Origin: Pisolithus tinctorius
Lineage: Eukaryota > Basidiomycota > Agaricomycetes > Boletales > Pisolithaceae
Length of the DNA stretch: 64,000 nt
Assembly: GCA_024663395.1 (NCBI GenBank)
Contig: JANFAH010000031.1
Span: forward strand, 736,629 to 800,628
Direction of reading: 5' to 3'
Under the pieces are notes generated by a model. The model worked only from the letters and a program-made list of their open reading frames with translations. It was not told the origin of the DNA and did no database searches. This document shows, one piece after another, positions 21,050-34,800 of this stretch (within the stretch, counting starts at the first letter, position 1; each line of letters begins with the position of its first letter). Position numbers and translations under genes: made by a program.

Positions 21050-24000
21050 ATGAGTTATCAGCAACAGCGTCCAACGCGGCTGAATCGTCCTCATCCGCCT
21101 TCCCACACGGACCAACAGCGTTACGCCCAACCGACGCTCCCCCAAAGTTCCTCATCACCCAGCGCTGATTATGGTCAGCGAACACCCCTCAGTCCACGTT
21201 CCCAACCGTACATCACATTTCAAGACGCGGAGCTTGGGGACAGGCAGGAGTCGCTCGACTCACAGCGCAGGAGAACGATGCCCTCTGCATACCAAAACCA
21301 ACTGCCAACCACTCCCCAGGACCCCGAAGGTGGGGACTACGGAGATGGGGGAAAGGTCGGCAGAAAGAAGAGCCTCGTTCGGCCTGATAGAGAAAAGATA
21401 GAACCAGGCCATCGCCTATGGCATTATCGTACGCATGCCTCTCGCTTGGAGGGCGAGGACGATGGCGGCGTAGACGTTCAACCCTCGAGTCAGTCATTAG
21501 CCAAAAAAACCACATCTCCTTTCGTTGATTCCTTCTTGCCCAAACAGCTACCGGAAACTATCCTAGGGAAAAACTTCGTCGAGGAAAGTCACTTTTAGGC
21601 CGAGAGCAAGATGTCCGAGAAACTGGGCTTGCCGCCTTCAAACGTGGAGCGACTCTCCGGCGGAAACGGCCACCCTCGGCCCAGTCCTCTGCACCACTCA
21701 ATCCTACAGACGGCACTTCGCGTAGCTGTTTAGATCGCATGGGCCCTGGCCCGAAGAATTGCTGGTTCATATACTGCTACGTCTTAACCTGCTGGATCCC
21801 TGGTTTCATGTTTCGCGTCTGTGGTAAGTATCATTAACCCACCCTGCTCGTACCATCATAGAATTTGGCCTGCAGGGATCCGAACGCCAGAACAGCAGCG
21901 TGCTTGGAGGGAGAAAATGGGACTGATCTTCCTCATTTTAATGGAGATGGCCGCCGTAGGATTCATTACATTCGGGTTCACAGAGGCCGTCTGCGGGACG
22001 CCGCCGAACAGATACCATCAGGGACAGATCAGCAACGCTTCTGTGATCATCCACGGTTACGACTACGACTTCTCAAATTTCAAACATCCCGCCGTCGGAC
22101 CGTTCAATGGGTCCACCAACCCGCTTATTACCGGGGGCTGGAACTTGGCTTCCAACGATGCTAGTTTCCTCTTTCAAACAGTGAACCAGAATTGCCTCGG
22201 CCTCATCACAAAGGCCAGTGGTTCAGCCATCAATGGTAGCAATGATCAACCGGATTGGTACTTTCCTTGCAACGTCTTCAACCCGCAATCCAACAGTCAG
22301 AACCTGACTGGTTATGGCGACTCCACCAACTGCCATATTTCCAGCCAAGCTAGGCAGGGGTTGGCTGGTATGAGACCCCAAGGGCAAGTCTACTATACGT
22401 GGGACGACCTCATTGCGTCAAATCGCAACCTCGCAGTCTATGAATCGTGAGTAAACCAAATGAATTTCATGTCCAAATATTGTTAACATTAGGGCAGTAC
22501 CGTACTTGACCTAGACTTGCTACAGTGGCTAAGCAGAACGGAAGTTCAATACCCGACGCTTTTCGACGAAATGAAAAGTGCCGATGGGACTTACAATGGC
22601 AAGGACTTGACCATGATGTTCATGCGCACTGCTCAACAGCAAACTGGGAGATGTCTTCAGGATATTGTCACCGTCGGCTTTATTGACACAAATAGCATCG
22701 GCTGCGTCGCCTCTGAAGTTGTGCTCTACATCTCACTCGTCTTCATCATCGGGGTCGTCGGTATCCGCTTCGGAATGGCTGTTCTCTTCTCCTGGTTTTT
22801 CTCGTGGAAACTCGGGAACTTCCCACGTGAAACTTACGAGCAACGGATGCAACGCTCTCAGGAAATAGAGGACTGGTCAAACGATATTTACCGTCCTGCG
22901 CCAAGTGAGTATCGTCCAAATGTCTCCAAGAACGGACTCCGTCACGGAAAGGGAGGAAAGCGAAGTGCATTCCTCCCTTCGATTTCTCGCTTCACTCCAC
23001 AAGAGAACGCTCTTAAGGGCCCCAATCCACGCCCGACTACTGCATACGGCATGCTAGACGCTCCTTATAAGCGGAACACGTCACATTCCAGTCCGAGGAC
23101 AAAGGGAACCCCTCCTGACTCGCCTGCTTATCGCGCGTCCAGGAGCACAGTGTCATTTGGAGATTCTCGTTCCGGATATACAGATACTCCGTGCCCCTTC
23201 CCATTGGTCAACGTTGTGCCACAGCCTCCTCCCGACTACGAGCCATTCAATTTCCCGCTTGCACACACCATCTGTCTTGTCACAGCATATTCTGAGTCTG
23301 TTGAAGGTTTGCGCACTACCTTGGACTCACTGGCAACGACGGACTATCCTAATAGCCACAAGCTCTTGTTGGTTATCGCTGATGGAATGGTCAAGGGTGC
23401 AGGCAACACGCTTACAACACCCGAGATTTGTTTGTCGATGATGAAGGATTTCATTATCCCTCCTAACGAAGTCGAGCCCCATTCGTATGTTGCTATCGCA
23501 GACGGACACAAGAGGCACAACATGGCAAAGGTCTACGCAGGTTTCTACCACTATGACAGTGCTACCGTCGAACGGTCAAAGCAACAGCGCGTCCCAATGG
23601 TAGTCGTCGCCAAAGTCGGTAACCCGCTCGAAGCCAATGACCCTAAACCCGGTAACCGCGGCAAGCGTGACAGTCAGATCGTCCTCATGGCTTTCCTTCA
23701 GAAAGTCATGTTTGATGAACGAATGACTACATTTGAATATGAATTCTTCAATTGCATTTGGAGGGTGACGGGTGTGAGCCCTGATCGATACGAGCTGGTG
23801 CTTTGTGTGGATGCAGATACCAAGGTCTTCCCTGATTCGCTCACTCGTATGGTGTCATGTATGGTCGTCGATGTTGAGATAATGGGGTTGTGCGGCGAGA
23901 CCAAGATCGCCAACAAGGCAGATAACTTTGTCACCATGATGCAAGGTGAGTGTCATTAGAAGCACCGACTGCTCGTGTACTGATGCTTCCTGCCTCGTAG

Positions 24001-25647
24001 TCTTTGAGTACTACATCTCGCATCATATGACTAAGGCGTTCGAGGCTATGTTCGGAGGAGTAACATGTTTGCCAGGTTGCTTCAGCATGTACCGGATTAA
24101 GGCGCCGAAGGGCGACAGCGGTTATTGGGTTCCAATCCTTGCGAATCCCGATATCGTGGAACACTACTCAGAGAACGTCGTTGACACACTACACAAGAAG
24201 AACTTGCTTCTGTTGGGTGAAGATCGCTACCTCACCACTTTGCTCTTGAAGACCTTCCCTCGTCGGAAGACGATGTTCTGCCCTCAGGCAGTCTGCAAGA
24301 CGATAGTCCCTGACACGTTCCAGGTACTCCTGTCGCAAAGGCGTCGTTGGATCAACTCTACTATTCACAATCTTGCTGAGCTCGTTCTAGTACGTGACTT
24401 GTGCGGCACTTTCTGCTTCTCGATGCAGTTTGTCGTTGGGATGGAGTTGATGGGTACACTGGTTTTACCTGCTGCGATCAGTTTCACGCTCTACCTGATC
24501 ATCGTTTCCATCATTCCTGGTGGCACGAACACGACCATCCCTCTCATTCTTCTGGCCATTATCCTTGGTCTTCCTGGTCTCCTCATTGTCATCACGTCTC
24601 GCAAGGTTGCGTACGTTGGCTGGATGCTTGTGTATCTGGTCTCTCTCCCCATATGGAACGGGCTTCTCCCAGCTTACGCCTTCTGGCATTTCGACGACTT
24701 CTCGTGGGGACAGACTAGGCAGATATCTGGCGACAAGGGCGGTACTCATGCTGATAAAGAGGGTGAATTCGATTCGTCGCACATTGTCATGAAGCGTTGG
24801 GCGGAGTTTGAGCGCGAGCGACGGTGGAGGAACGGCATGCAATCTCGCGATTCTTCTGCACTAGACAAGAGGTAAAGTTACTCGATTGATTTTTCCGTTT
24901 TTATTTTTTATTTGCTTTGATTGGACCGCTTTCTGACTGCTACTGGTTGGGTCCAGTAATAGATATTCGGTGGCCTCGAATTCGGACACAATCTACCCTA
25001 CTTCGAACGGCGGCCTTGATTCGTCGACCACCGAGTCGGCGCCCTCATTGCCTCACACCAGCCGACAACGACATGACAGCAATGGATTCCTGGGGATTCC
25101 AACGCCCTTGCCCGTGAATGTGCCCAGAGCGTTCCCTTCAGGGGCGTCAGCAACATCTGTGGCCCGATCGAGCGAGGATGCAACGCACATGTCTGACATT
25201 GGTTCGAACTCACACCAGCGCCTGGTGCCTAGCCCTCAGGAACAATACTCCGACGTTTTTGGTGACAGGTATTCTCCGCAATTTGATGCGCAAGTTGCAC
25301 GGACAGCTGGTAACAACGGTGGTGTCCTGCGCAATCCCACCCTGTCGAACCAGTATCCTGGAGAGACGCAGAACCCATTCCGACCTACCGAAGCGCAAGT
25401 CATTTCGTACGATGAGAATTATGGATACACCGCTGAACCAGAGGAAGTACCTCCTCCACCGCCTAGGCAGACGCGTGGTGTGAGCTTGTCGGACAACGGT
25501 CCTGTCCGTGGACCAGATGTACGGAGGGTGCCGCGCCAAGGAAGACGGTCATCTTCGCAGGCCCCTCAAAATCGGTATTCGCGAGCCTCCACTGCGTTTA
25601 ATTTGCCGCCAGGAGCAGCCCCACCGCAAGCTGGAGGAGCCTACTAA
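21050..25647 (+). CDS. CHS3: Class IV chitin synthase
   Basis: A membrane glycosyltransferase that extends chitin from UDP-GlcNAc at the plasma membrane for the cell wall. Six exons (21050-21488, 21548-21823, 21876-22446, 22498-23945, 24001-24871, 24957-25647) total 4,296 nt, or 1,431 residues. The order is: Ser/Pro-rich cytosolic N-terminus; conserved [14 protein letters not shown]; two N-terminal membrane segments ([27 protein letters not shown]); a lumenal domain with several N-glycosylation sites; and another membrane helix near residue 500. The catalytic domain has [17 protein letters not shown] (metal/UDP site), [12 protein letters not shown] and the product-binding QRRRW. Four to five C-terminal membrane helices and a disordered Pro-rich tail follow. 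The domain order fits yeast Chs3-type class IV enzymes, which need a Skt5/Chs4-type activator. The frame is open throughout and no lesion is seen. Confidence 0.95.
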
Positions 25648-26233
25648 CGGTTGATGGTCGCTTGGTTCCCCACCTACTTTTCCTTGGCTTTAACGGCTCG
25701 AAAGGTTACAGCGCTGTCATTTATGTGGGACCTCTTGCCCTTTACTTTCTAGACGACGGGTCGACCGATTCACACTGCACATCATAGTACATGTTGAAGA
25801 TGATGTTACATACGGACTTCGCAGGCGCATTTGTCATATGATACCTCATGACTCCATCCATCTCTCCTTACGGCGATTGGGCACTCGTTTCTTTTCTTTT
25901 TTTTCTTATACTTTTTCTATCGTACAACTCGCGGCTCCCGCATTATCGAGTGATGCCATGTACTCACATTTGCCGCCCGATTATAACAATTTCTCTGGTG
26001 TGTAAAACTGGCTGATTTTCCGAACGATGAATGGATAGATTTCTGTTTATCCGAACTGGTAGGCTTCATGTCTGCAATCTCAGTGCTTTGCGTCACTTTT
26101 TGACTGAATTCTGGGACGGATTAACGTTGCTTCTACGTCGAGTAAGACGATGAGCCTCGTCTAGTAGTGAACAACCTTGTACCCTACCTGACCAGAAGGC
26201 CGAGGCAAAGAAACTTAGGGGCCCAGCTTGTGC

Positions 26234-26279
26234 AGTACCAAAAAGCATTGATTGGCATCTCAGGCCCTCTCAAGTTCTA
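26234..26279 (+). repeat. Dispersed direct repeat, copy A
   Basis: Begins AGTACCAAAAAGCATTGAT. It matches the copy at 27122 with one mismatch over the first 29 bases and weaker similarity over the next 17. Confidence 0.5.
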
Positions 26280-27121
26280 CTTGAATAGGTGGTTTACTTT
26301 TACGAATCTAAGCTGCACATGCCGCCGCGGACCTATATCCAGTAAGTGGGAACTACATGATTTGAATGAATGCTTGAAGGTTGCACTTATGACAAAACGT
26401 CTGCTGCCAGTGCAAACTTTACGCCTACCCGAAGTGTTCGGATATGACTAGTAGAGCATGCACTAACTGGTGAAATATTGGGAGTCGAGGCACAGGGGCT
26501 TCAGCGATAGAACCTCCAAACTCGCATCTCGAGCAAGTCGTGCCACACACAGTTCGCCGTCATCGCTGAAACGTTGGTGTCGTTGCTATTCCGGGGTAGA
26601 CGGGGCAGTCTCAGGAGGCAGAGTGAACGTTGCGTTGCAAATTAGTGAAAATATTTGCCATCGTAACCAGGTTATCTGACGCACTGCGATTCCCGGCGGC
26701 ACGTGTTAATGAAGTTAGCACGCAAAAACTAGGATTCGGGCGAAGATCAGGGTATCTGATCCGGTTCACTCCCATAAAACGATGCCTGGACCCCTGGAAC
26801 ATACTATATGTCTGTGAGGTGGAAACTGGTGCAGAAATTCATCAGAAAGGCTGGGCAGTGAGAGCCCGCTTGTCATGGAGAAAACCAGGACTTGAAGGTC
26901 GGTATGCTGAAACGTATCCCTGCAGAATTAATGCTAGGGCATGAAACAAAAGCTCTTACAAGTCACGCCACTAATAGTCTTCGCAGCTGCAGTGTCCAAT
27001 GTCTACCTCATCGCGGTGATGGCGGACCAACTATAATAATTCACCTGTGCAATACCTGATTAGTATGACCGAGCAATATAACCCCGTTAAGTCGTGAGCC
27101 CGTCGGCAGTGGCGATACGAA

Positions 27122-27161
27122 AGTACCAAAAAGCATTGATAGGCATCTCGAGCTCTATCAG
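27122..27161 (+). repeat. Dispersed direct repeat, copy B
   Basis: Same word as copy A about 890 bases away, in the same orientation. It may be a relic of a small mobile element. Confidence 0.5.
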
Positions 27162-27908
27162 GAATGTTTAGGTGTAAACGCAAGGGAACAAAAACAGAAC
27201 AAACATACGACGCCAACGAGAAGTAGGCACCGACAGCCACCAAATAACCTATCGACCAAACAAGCGCTGCAGGGCCTCTAGAGGTGCAACCCGAAGAGTA
27301 CGGTGAATGTGAAGGAGAGTGGAAAATAGCACCCTCGTGGCCAGCCCTCGTGCTGGTCCCGGTTTTGAAGATCCCGCTGATCCGAGCGCACACGCCAGAC
27401 ATGTGATTCCTGCAGTCTCCGCTGCGTCAGGGGCTTCTGTTCTTCTCTCACTCCCAGAAAACATGTCATAACCTCGAATTTCGAGATTCATATCCATATC
27501 TGACAACACAAAACAACTGCATGTTCTGCAGAGAGACAACGTAGAGTAATGTCCGTTGGAACTTTGGAGGCGAAGACGCCAGATTACCATCCCCTGGACT
27601 GACGCTGAACAGGCTGTTCCGAGAATCGTTGCCATATCCCGAAACTGACAGTTATCCAACCAACTCATCTATCGCCTCCTAGCTGACAGACCGCCGTTCC
27701 GGTCGGTGTCCCGTCTCAGGTACTCCTCCCGCTCCATTACGGGACCAAATTGAGGCAAGGTAAGGAGGTTTTCCACCCAACGACCATTGATCCGAAGCTG
27801 TTCAGCCATCAGTAGAATCTGACCATTGGTGGCAAACTGTCATGGTTCCACCACTGGGAGTGTAACCCTGTTGAGTTCATAGCCAGCGTTCTGCTGGCAC
27901 ACCAGTAC

Positions 27909-27915
27909 TATATAA
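27909..27915 (+). promoter_or_regulatory. TATA box of the P450 gene
   Basis: TATATAA lies about 50 bases before the start codon at 27962. Confidence 0.55.
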
Positions 27916-27961
27916 GCTCATCTGGTTTCGCCATTGAAGCAGCAACGGACTCAGACACAAC

Positions 27962-30126
27962 ATGTCTTCCACTACTTCTACCATGCACGCAGCGGGCTAC
28001 GATAATCTGCTGGCAGTTTATCACTCGACTTCTATCCTTAGCGTCCTCGCAGGTATCGCTGGTGTCTTGGTTCTACGCAGTACCTTGCGCGCAGCTCGAA
28101 GGAAACTCAAGACCACCAGCCTTCGTGGACCACCTGGCACACACCCCATATTCGGGGCGTCGAAGGACCTCTTCGAGTCACCGGACACGGGGGAGATCTT
28201 TGAAACATGGGCCGAAGAATATGGTGTGGCCTACGAGGTTCCGACGAGTTTCGGCGGGAAGAAGATCATGTTATGCGATCCAAGAGCCCTCGCACACTAC
28301 TATGCCCGGGAAACCTGGACATACGTACTAACCGATTCGACCAGAGTATTCCTCGAACGTGGGGTATGTTCTACTACAACAGTTCCTTGCATGTTCCGCT
28401 TACAACTCGACGTCCAGTTCGGAAGAGGGATACTGTGGTCGCACGGGGAAGATCACAAGAGGTAGCTCCAGTATTCCCAACGCCGAGATGACGTACTTAC
28501 CCTTGTTCCTCAGACAACGCAAGTCTTTATCGCCTGCATTCAGCCACGCCGCCCTGCGAAAGCTTTCCCATGTATTCTATAACTGTGCTCACAAAGTAAG
28601 GCTTACCAAATTTGTTCGACGTGTTTTCGGAAACTGAGCATTGATGGCCTAGACGAAAGCTGGTTGGGACGCTCTGATCGACATGAGTGGCGGTGAAAGT
28701 GCTATCATCGAAATCCAAGATTGGATGAACCATATCTCGTGAGCCAATCACCGTCGTATCCGTTAAATTTTCGTCTGAACACTTGCACCAGTCTCGACAC
28801 CATTGGCATGGCCGGGTTCTCCCATGATTTCGGTTCTCTCGACGGTAAACCTGCCACAATCCAAAAAGTGTTCAGTGCCTTCGACGCGTCGGCTAAGCAA
28901 TCGTTCCTTGATATTGCTGTCGTCCTCTTCGCAGAAGTGTTCCCTGTGTTTTCTTACATACCGGTATCATGTGTTCAATCACTCACCGACATGCAAGAAA
29001 CGTTGTCGGGTGTCGCAAAGAATCTCCTAGAGAGGATGGAGAGAGAACAGAAAGAGGGAGTTGTTGATGGAAAAGAGGACAAGTCGATCATTGGAGTGCT
29101 TAGTATGTCATCTCGCTACGATTGGAGGTCAGACTTACGGAGGAACTCCTTTAGTTAAAGCTACTGAGGCAGAGGGCGGACGGCATGTGACCCCCGAAGA
29201 AGTGTTATCGTCGGTGAGTAAACGGTGAAACTACTCCCGATAAGTTATCACTTACAGGCCGGGATCACCAGATGAAAGAGTTACTTCTTGCTGGTTACAT
29301 CACTACATCGAGTGAGTCCTTTGTTTTAGCAAAGGTTGTTGGCAAGTCTAACGGGCTTTCCAGATAGCTTGACCTGGGCGTTGGTTGAACTTGCCCGCAA
29401 CCCAGACATTCAAAGCAAGTTGCGGGACGAGCTCTTGGCCTTTGGTTCTGAGCCAACCTACGACCAGTTGCAGAGTAGCCAGACACTTCCTTACCTCGAT
29501 GCTGTGGTACACGAGTCCCTCCGCATCCATCCCCCCTTGACAGATTTTGTCCGCGTGGTAAGTCAACTTGAAAACAAGTCGTATCCCCTCCCTTTGACCT
29601 TCATATCACTTCCCCAGGCAGCAGAGGATGACGTTATACCTCTCTCGGAACCTGTCATTACCAAGTCTGGTCAGGCCGTCAACAGCATCTCAGTAGCACG
29701 TGGCACGAGAATCGGGTTACCCTTGGCATACACCAACCGGTCGACTGCCATCTGGGGACCAGACGCGAAGGTCTTCCGCCCAGAACGTTGGCTTGAGAGA
29801 GATGGTATCCCGAAGAAGGCACAGGATGTCCAAGGATACCGTCACCTCTTGACCTTTGCTGATGGGCCAAGGAATTGTCTCGGAAAGGGCTTTGCAGTGT
29901 CCGAGATTAAGGTGGGTCCGGGATTGCCGCACGCTCAATGGGGGTACACTAATACACTTCTGCATAGGCGGTGCTGTCGGTACTGGTAAAGAGTTTCACA
30001 TTCGAGATGAGAGATGGTCCCAACACGCAAATTGAGCTATGCAGAGGAATACTGCCCAGGCCCCGAATAGTCGGTGAAGAAGGCACGGCGATGCCATTGC
30101 GCGTGACCCGGTACGAGGGTTTTTAA
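27962..30126 (+). CDS. Cytochrome P450 monooxygenase
   Basis: A membrane-bound haem monooxygenase of about 530 residues in roughly ten exons. An N-terminal hydrophobic anchor (SILSVLAGIAGVLVL) is followed by a basic stretch and the hinge RGPPGTHPIFG. The C-helix region reads GRGILWSHGEDHKRQRK. The I-helix oxygen-binding site is AGYITTSNSLTWAL. The ExxR motif is ESLR, the PERF-like region is FRPERW, and the haem-binding loop is FADGPRNCLGKG with the axial Cys. Introns join cleanly, for example 28363-28411, 28465-28513, 29111-29156, 29214-29272, 29314-29363, 29559-29617 and 29912-29968. The frame is open and the protein is full length for the family. The substrate is unknown. It faces a PDR transporter about 1.7 kb away, which would fit detoxification or a small metabolic pair, but adjacency is the only evidence. 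Confidence 0.9.
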
Positions 30127-31804
30127 TGCATTGATGTAGGACGACGGCGGGGCCGTCATCCGCTGCAATACCCTTAACGTCCGTCGTTGGTGATGGATGA
30201 TCATATATTCGCTAGACCGCATACACATACGTACCTATACTTTGATACCATAAAGCACCATGTAACACTGTTATGTAACTGGAGTTCCTTAGCTTATTTT
30301 TCCCAATACACACATTCCATCGTCCCGAAAAAAAACAACTTGAGTGGGTTTGCACGGAAACAGAAGCACCTGAAGTATCTCCCAATAGGGGCTATCTCTG
30401 ATAGCTTATGTAAGCAGGATGGGATCTTATATAAGCCATATATAAGCAACCTTTTTTTTTTTTCGTTCTTTTTTGACAACGGCCTCACGCAGAGGATGCC
30501 CCGGCATCGAGACCCAACAAATGGCAGCATATCGAGTCCGACGAACTAACTACTTTGAAAAACTCACCCAAGAATGCGAAAGACAAAAAGAAGGGGGAAG
30601 CAACACTGGAACGAGTTGAAGGTAAAACTTCGATTTCCTTAAGGTATCGCATCCACGGAGAAGACCGCATTTTGGGCAAATGAAATGGACTCTCCGCATC
30701 TCATCTTCCTGCCCAATGAGAAGAGCAGCTCAAGACCGGAGCTCAGACCTAGGATGATACAGCTGACAACGCTGCGTCAGTGGATGAAACGACAGGGATC
30801 TGACCACGAGGATGGTCCTTCATTCCTTCGGCACTTTTTGCAGAGATATACCAGGCTGCATTCTAACATTTGGTGAACTATAGCAAGTGAGTAGTTTGTT
30901 CCTTGATTGTTTTCTCGGGCATGTCGTCCGTGATGATAAATAGCATAGGGACATCAGATTCCTAAGGAAAAAGATGAACCTCAGGGAATAACCCGATAGT
31001 AGAAATTATCTGATTTACATTTGGTTTCCTTCCTCGTTGGCTGGGCACTTATTCTTTTTCCCCAGGTGCACATATCGATCGACGTCACCCTCTAAAAACA
31101 AGGTCTGGCCTATGGTCAAGTTCAAACAGTCATCTTCTGCACTCGGTGCTTATTGAGGCCCTTGACGATTGTTCTTAGGTCCTCGCTATGTCGCCATTGA
31201 TCTGCAGTAGTCTAATATATTCTGTGTTATGCTCTAGAGTGAGGTCGCGGCTTTGTATATCGTAGATCCACTGTGCATCTGCGAGGCGGACTATTCTGAG
31301 TTCCATTGAGTCTGACGATGGGGCTGTGAAACTTGTGTTGGCTGGGGCGCAGGTCAATTAAAAGTCAATGGCCCGATCGGATACGACTATTCCCATCAAG
31401 AACGTCGCATTGCTGCTGAGCAGATACGCGACATGTTCAACGTTCATGGGACGCTTAGCCATGTTCGCGTGCAGCATGCAGATGACGCTGAAGTTCTGAT
31501 CTGTGGTGTATAGATTCCACCATTTACCAGGAGAGGTGCCCACTAGCAAGTAACCACCACTTCAGGCCAATTACGATTGTCAATGGTGCTGGCAAACGCG
31601 ACGAGTTGCCTTTTCCGCTGGAGATGCGCAGCCTGACACTGTTCAGTCAAAGAGCCACAGAAACGATCAGCTCTAAAAGCAGGCATCCAACGATTATAGT
31701 TCCTGTTAGCTACACATTATCTTCACGGGTCGTAGTTTGTTCGTGAACTCTGCGATGCTCCTATGCGAATCTAGCTCATTATGCACAAATCAATATATCA
31801 ACGA
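30127..31804. other. Intergenic between convergent genes
   Basis: Contains the 3' flanks of the P450 (+) and the ABC transporter (-). Short open frames, a poly-T run near 30451 and a TATAAGC doublet near 30428 are present. No gene is recognised. Confidence 0.5.
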
Positions 31805-34800
31805 TCATCGTCTGGCGTAACGTAGGAATCGGGATGCGACTAGTAAAAAAAGTTATTGGTGAGGAATGGGAGGCCGCAGCCGAAGATGGCAACTCACCGA
31901 TAGTTGCGAGGATGTTGAAGACGAAGTACGCGAATAGGATGAAGACATCCCGCCAACGGTTGCTGAAGCTAATATTAAGCGGTGTGAAGTATTCGTCCCC
32001 GACCTATCACTCAAACATGAGTCGCCTTCGACCAAGGAAACAAAGTAGAACTACCTTATACTGGCAATATTGACATGCGGTAGTTGCATTCGGGTTGTTA
32101 AGATAGCCACCGAACGCATTGACGAAATCACCGGCCCATTCAAAGCACGTCTGGCTAGCGGGTGGGTTGAATACAGCGAACTCGTCTGAGGCACAAACGA
32201 TGGGTAGCCCACTGCGAATTATTATGCGTTCGTGTTAGCGCATACCAGGGCCAAGAGTTACATATGAAGAACGAGCTTACTGGAGTTCTGTAGACAACAT
32301 TGCGGAAAGCATCCGGGTGAATGGATCGAGTTGATATAGCCAATCCCTCCAGAAAGGGATAAGGGAGGGATAAGGAATCGTAACACCACAGAAAATTGCT
32401 AGCACCACGGCGGAAAAGGGCACAAAGAGGACACCGATTTGAATAGAGGGCGACAGCGACCCAAGAAGTTGTCCGAAGGAAACGCCGAAAAATTCTATGA
32501 AAATTGCTACAAGCAGCTGGAAGCCGGTCCCATTGGTGCCAGTGGCCCCTATAAGTTTCGGTGTTAGTTTCCACAAGCGTAAACTGGTAGCATGGACTTT
32601 ACCTTTACCGAAACCCATGGGGTACACCTGCGAATGCGAGCTCAGCGAATTGTGTACTCCACGAACTTCATACGTACCATAAGTACCCAGTACACGGTGG
32701 CACATAGGATAGAGTACGGGACTTCACCCAGGAGCTGAGCAATGGCGAAAACGTATGGAGAATATATTCTGCTGGATGCCTCCCGAATGAAAGTAACTGA
32801 TAAAATTGAACACATCAGAATGAGACCATGGGATGAATCCAAACACATACGTCGATTGAGTATAAAGAGAGGCACCAGTTGTGTCATGATGATTGGTGGA
32901 AGCACAGCAAGCCAGTAACTAGCCGAAAAATTAGAGCTCACTGCAAAATCTTCTGCGAACCACAGAAATGCTCACATGCCGAATACGCGATACTGCAGAT
33001 CGCGCACACTATTCCCAAGTTGCAGGAACGACAATGAGATGCAAAGCGAGAAGATCGCATGTACGAATAGGCGGCTGAAGACATAGTCGGGAGACCGCCA
33101 TAAAGCCATGTTGTTTCGCTGTACGACCACTTTGAGTTGATAAAAGAACGACGTAGCGTCTGCATACGACCGATACCATTGTAAGGAAGAGAGAAATGTC
33201 AAAATAGGGTAAACAGCTCACAGGTCTGTGTCTTCCCTTCAGGCGGAGCGGGCTCCGCAAGTGCCTGGGCCTTGATCTCGACAATCTCCTCACGTACACG
33301 CCTGTACTCTGTAGAATCTAGCCAGACGTCCTTCCAATCCCGAGGACCAACCCGAGGGGACAATCCAGCACCAATAGCCTCGAGCATGTACTCCGCTGGG
33401 TTCACGTTTGACGGGCATTGTGCGCCGTGCTGTGCAAAGTACTCGCGAATGACATGCGAGTCCTTACCAATGTCACCGAAATAAACCGTCTCACCCCCGG
33501 ACTCGAGCAGTAGCAGACGGTCAAAGCTTTCAAAGAGCAAGCTTGAAGGCTGATGGATGGTGCACAGAATGGCTTGGCCTTGGTCAGCAAGCTTCCGTAG
33601 GAAGCGGACGAGATTCCATGCACTCTGACCGTCCAACCCGGAAGTAGGTTCGTCCAAGAAGAGAAGCAAAGCCGGTTTGCTAGCAAGTTCGACACCAATG
33701 GTAAGTCGTTTCCTCGCTTCGACACTTAAGCTGAAAACAAGTGCTTCCGTAAGGTCCTGAAGCTCCAAAAGTTCAATTATCTCCTCGACATATTGGTTCT
33801 TCTCCTCGATAGAGACTTCTGCAGGTTGACGAAGGTACGCAGAAAAGCGCAATGCCTCTCGCACGGTAGCGGTTCCTTCATGAACGTCCATTTGTTCCGC
33901 TGGTGATTTGATTAGACCCCGCGTCACAAGATTTGATTCCATACACCTTACCGTAAGCAGTGCCGCGAGCAAAATCGGGACCGAGAGGCCGGCCATCGAC
34001 TAGCACGTCGCCTGTAACCACGCCGATATTCTTCCTTTGGGCGAGCACATCGAGACATGTCGTTTTCCCTGGAAATCATTAAACCGGGGGTTGATATGGA
34101 AGTAGGTAACACTACCTGCACCGGAGGCACCCATGAGCGCCGTGAGAGTGCCTGGTTTCACGTAGCCGCAGATATCGTGCAACAATCTCCTGGTTCCACC
34201 TGGGACAGGCACAGTGTAATTCAGGTTTTCCCACGTAAACACCTTGCGATGGGCACGAGGATTTTCGTTTCTGCGAAATCAGATCAATATCAGTAGAAAA
34301 AGAAGATAACAAAACGCACTTCGCATCTGCAAGTCGCTCTTTCCCCTCAGCCTTCTCATCTTCTATGCTTTGTTTCTCGTTGGCGCGAGCAGCCTTCTTC
34401 TCGCGCAGAGCGTCATTGAGTCGCTTCGTCTCAGCGTTTTCCTTGGCAAAAATATTGACAGAAGTGCCAGGAACTTTAGGCTGACAATGAGAGTTATTGA
34501 AAAAAAACCAACATCACGACGCTATTTGATACGCACTGAAAACAACTCGATTACGACGAGCTGCGTAAATAAAAAGAAGACGATGAAGGCCACAGTCACG
34601 ACTAGGTTGCGCCGCCAGATGTCAGCTGTATTAAGTGCGAAACCCGCTTCGAGGTAATCTTTCCCCGGAATCACGTCGCTGCCCGGCTGTGCACCAAAAA
34701 GAGTGCAAACTTGGTTGGGCCCGAGATCATTGCTGTAAACACGGTCAGTTGATGCCGGACGCCGCTATACAGTTCAGAATACAAACGGATATACATTCAT

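Larger units (their letters stand above)
25648..27961. other. Intergenic, with a dispersed direct repeat
   Basis: No gene is recognised in 2.3 kb. Overlapping minus-strand frames at 27031-27668 include hydrophobic stretches, but I could not join them into a protein. Two near-identical 29-base words lie at 26234 and 27122. The last 60 bases contain the P450 TATA box. Confidence 0.45.

Noticed and set aside
27031..27668. Minus-strand frames resembling pieces of a fungal seven-helix protein
   Set aside because: A faint hydrophobic pattern only. I could not assemble helices or define a start.
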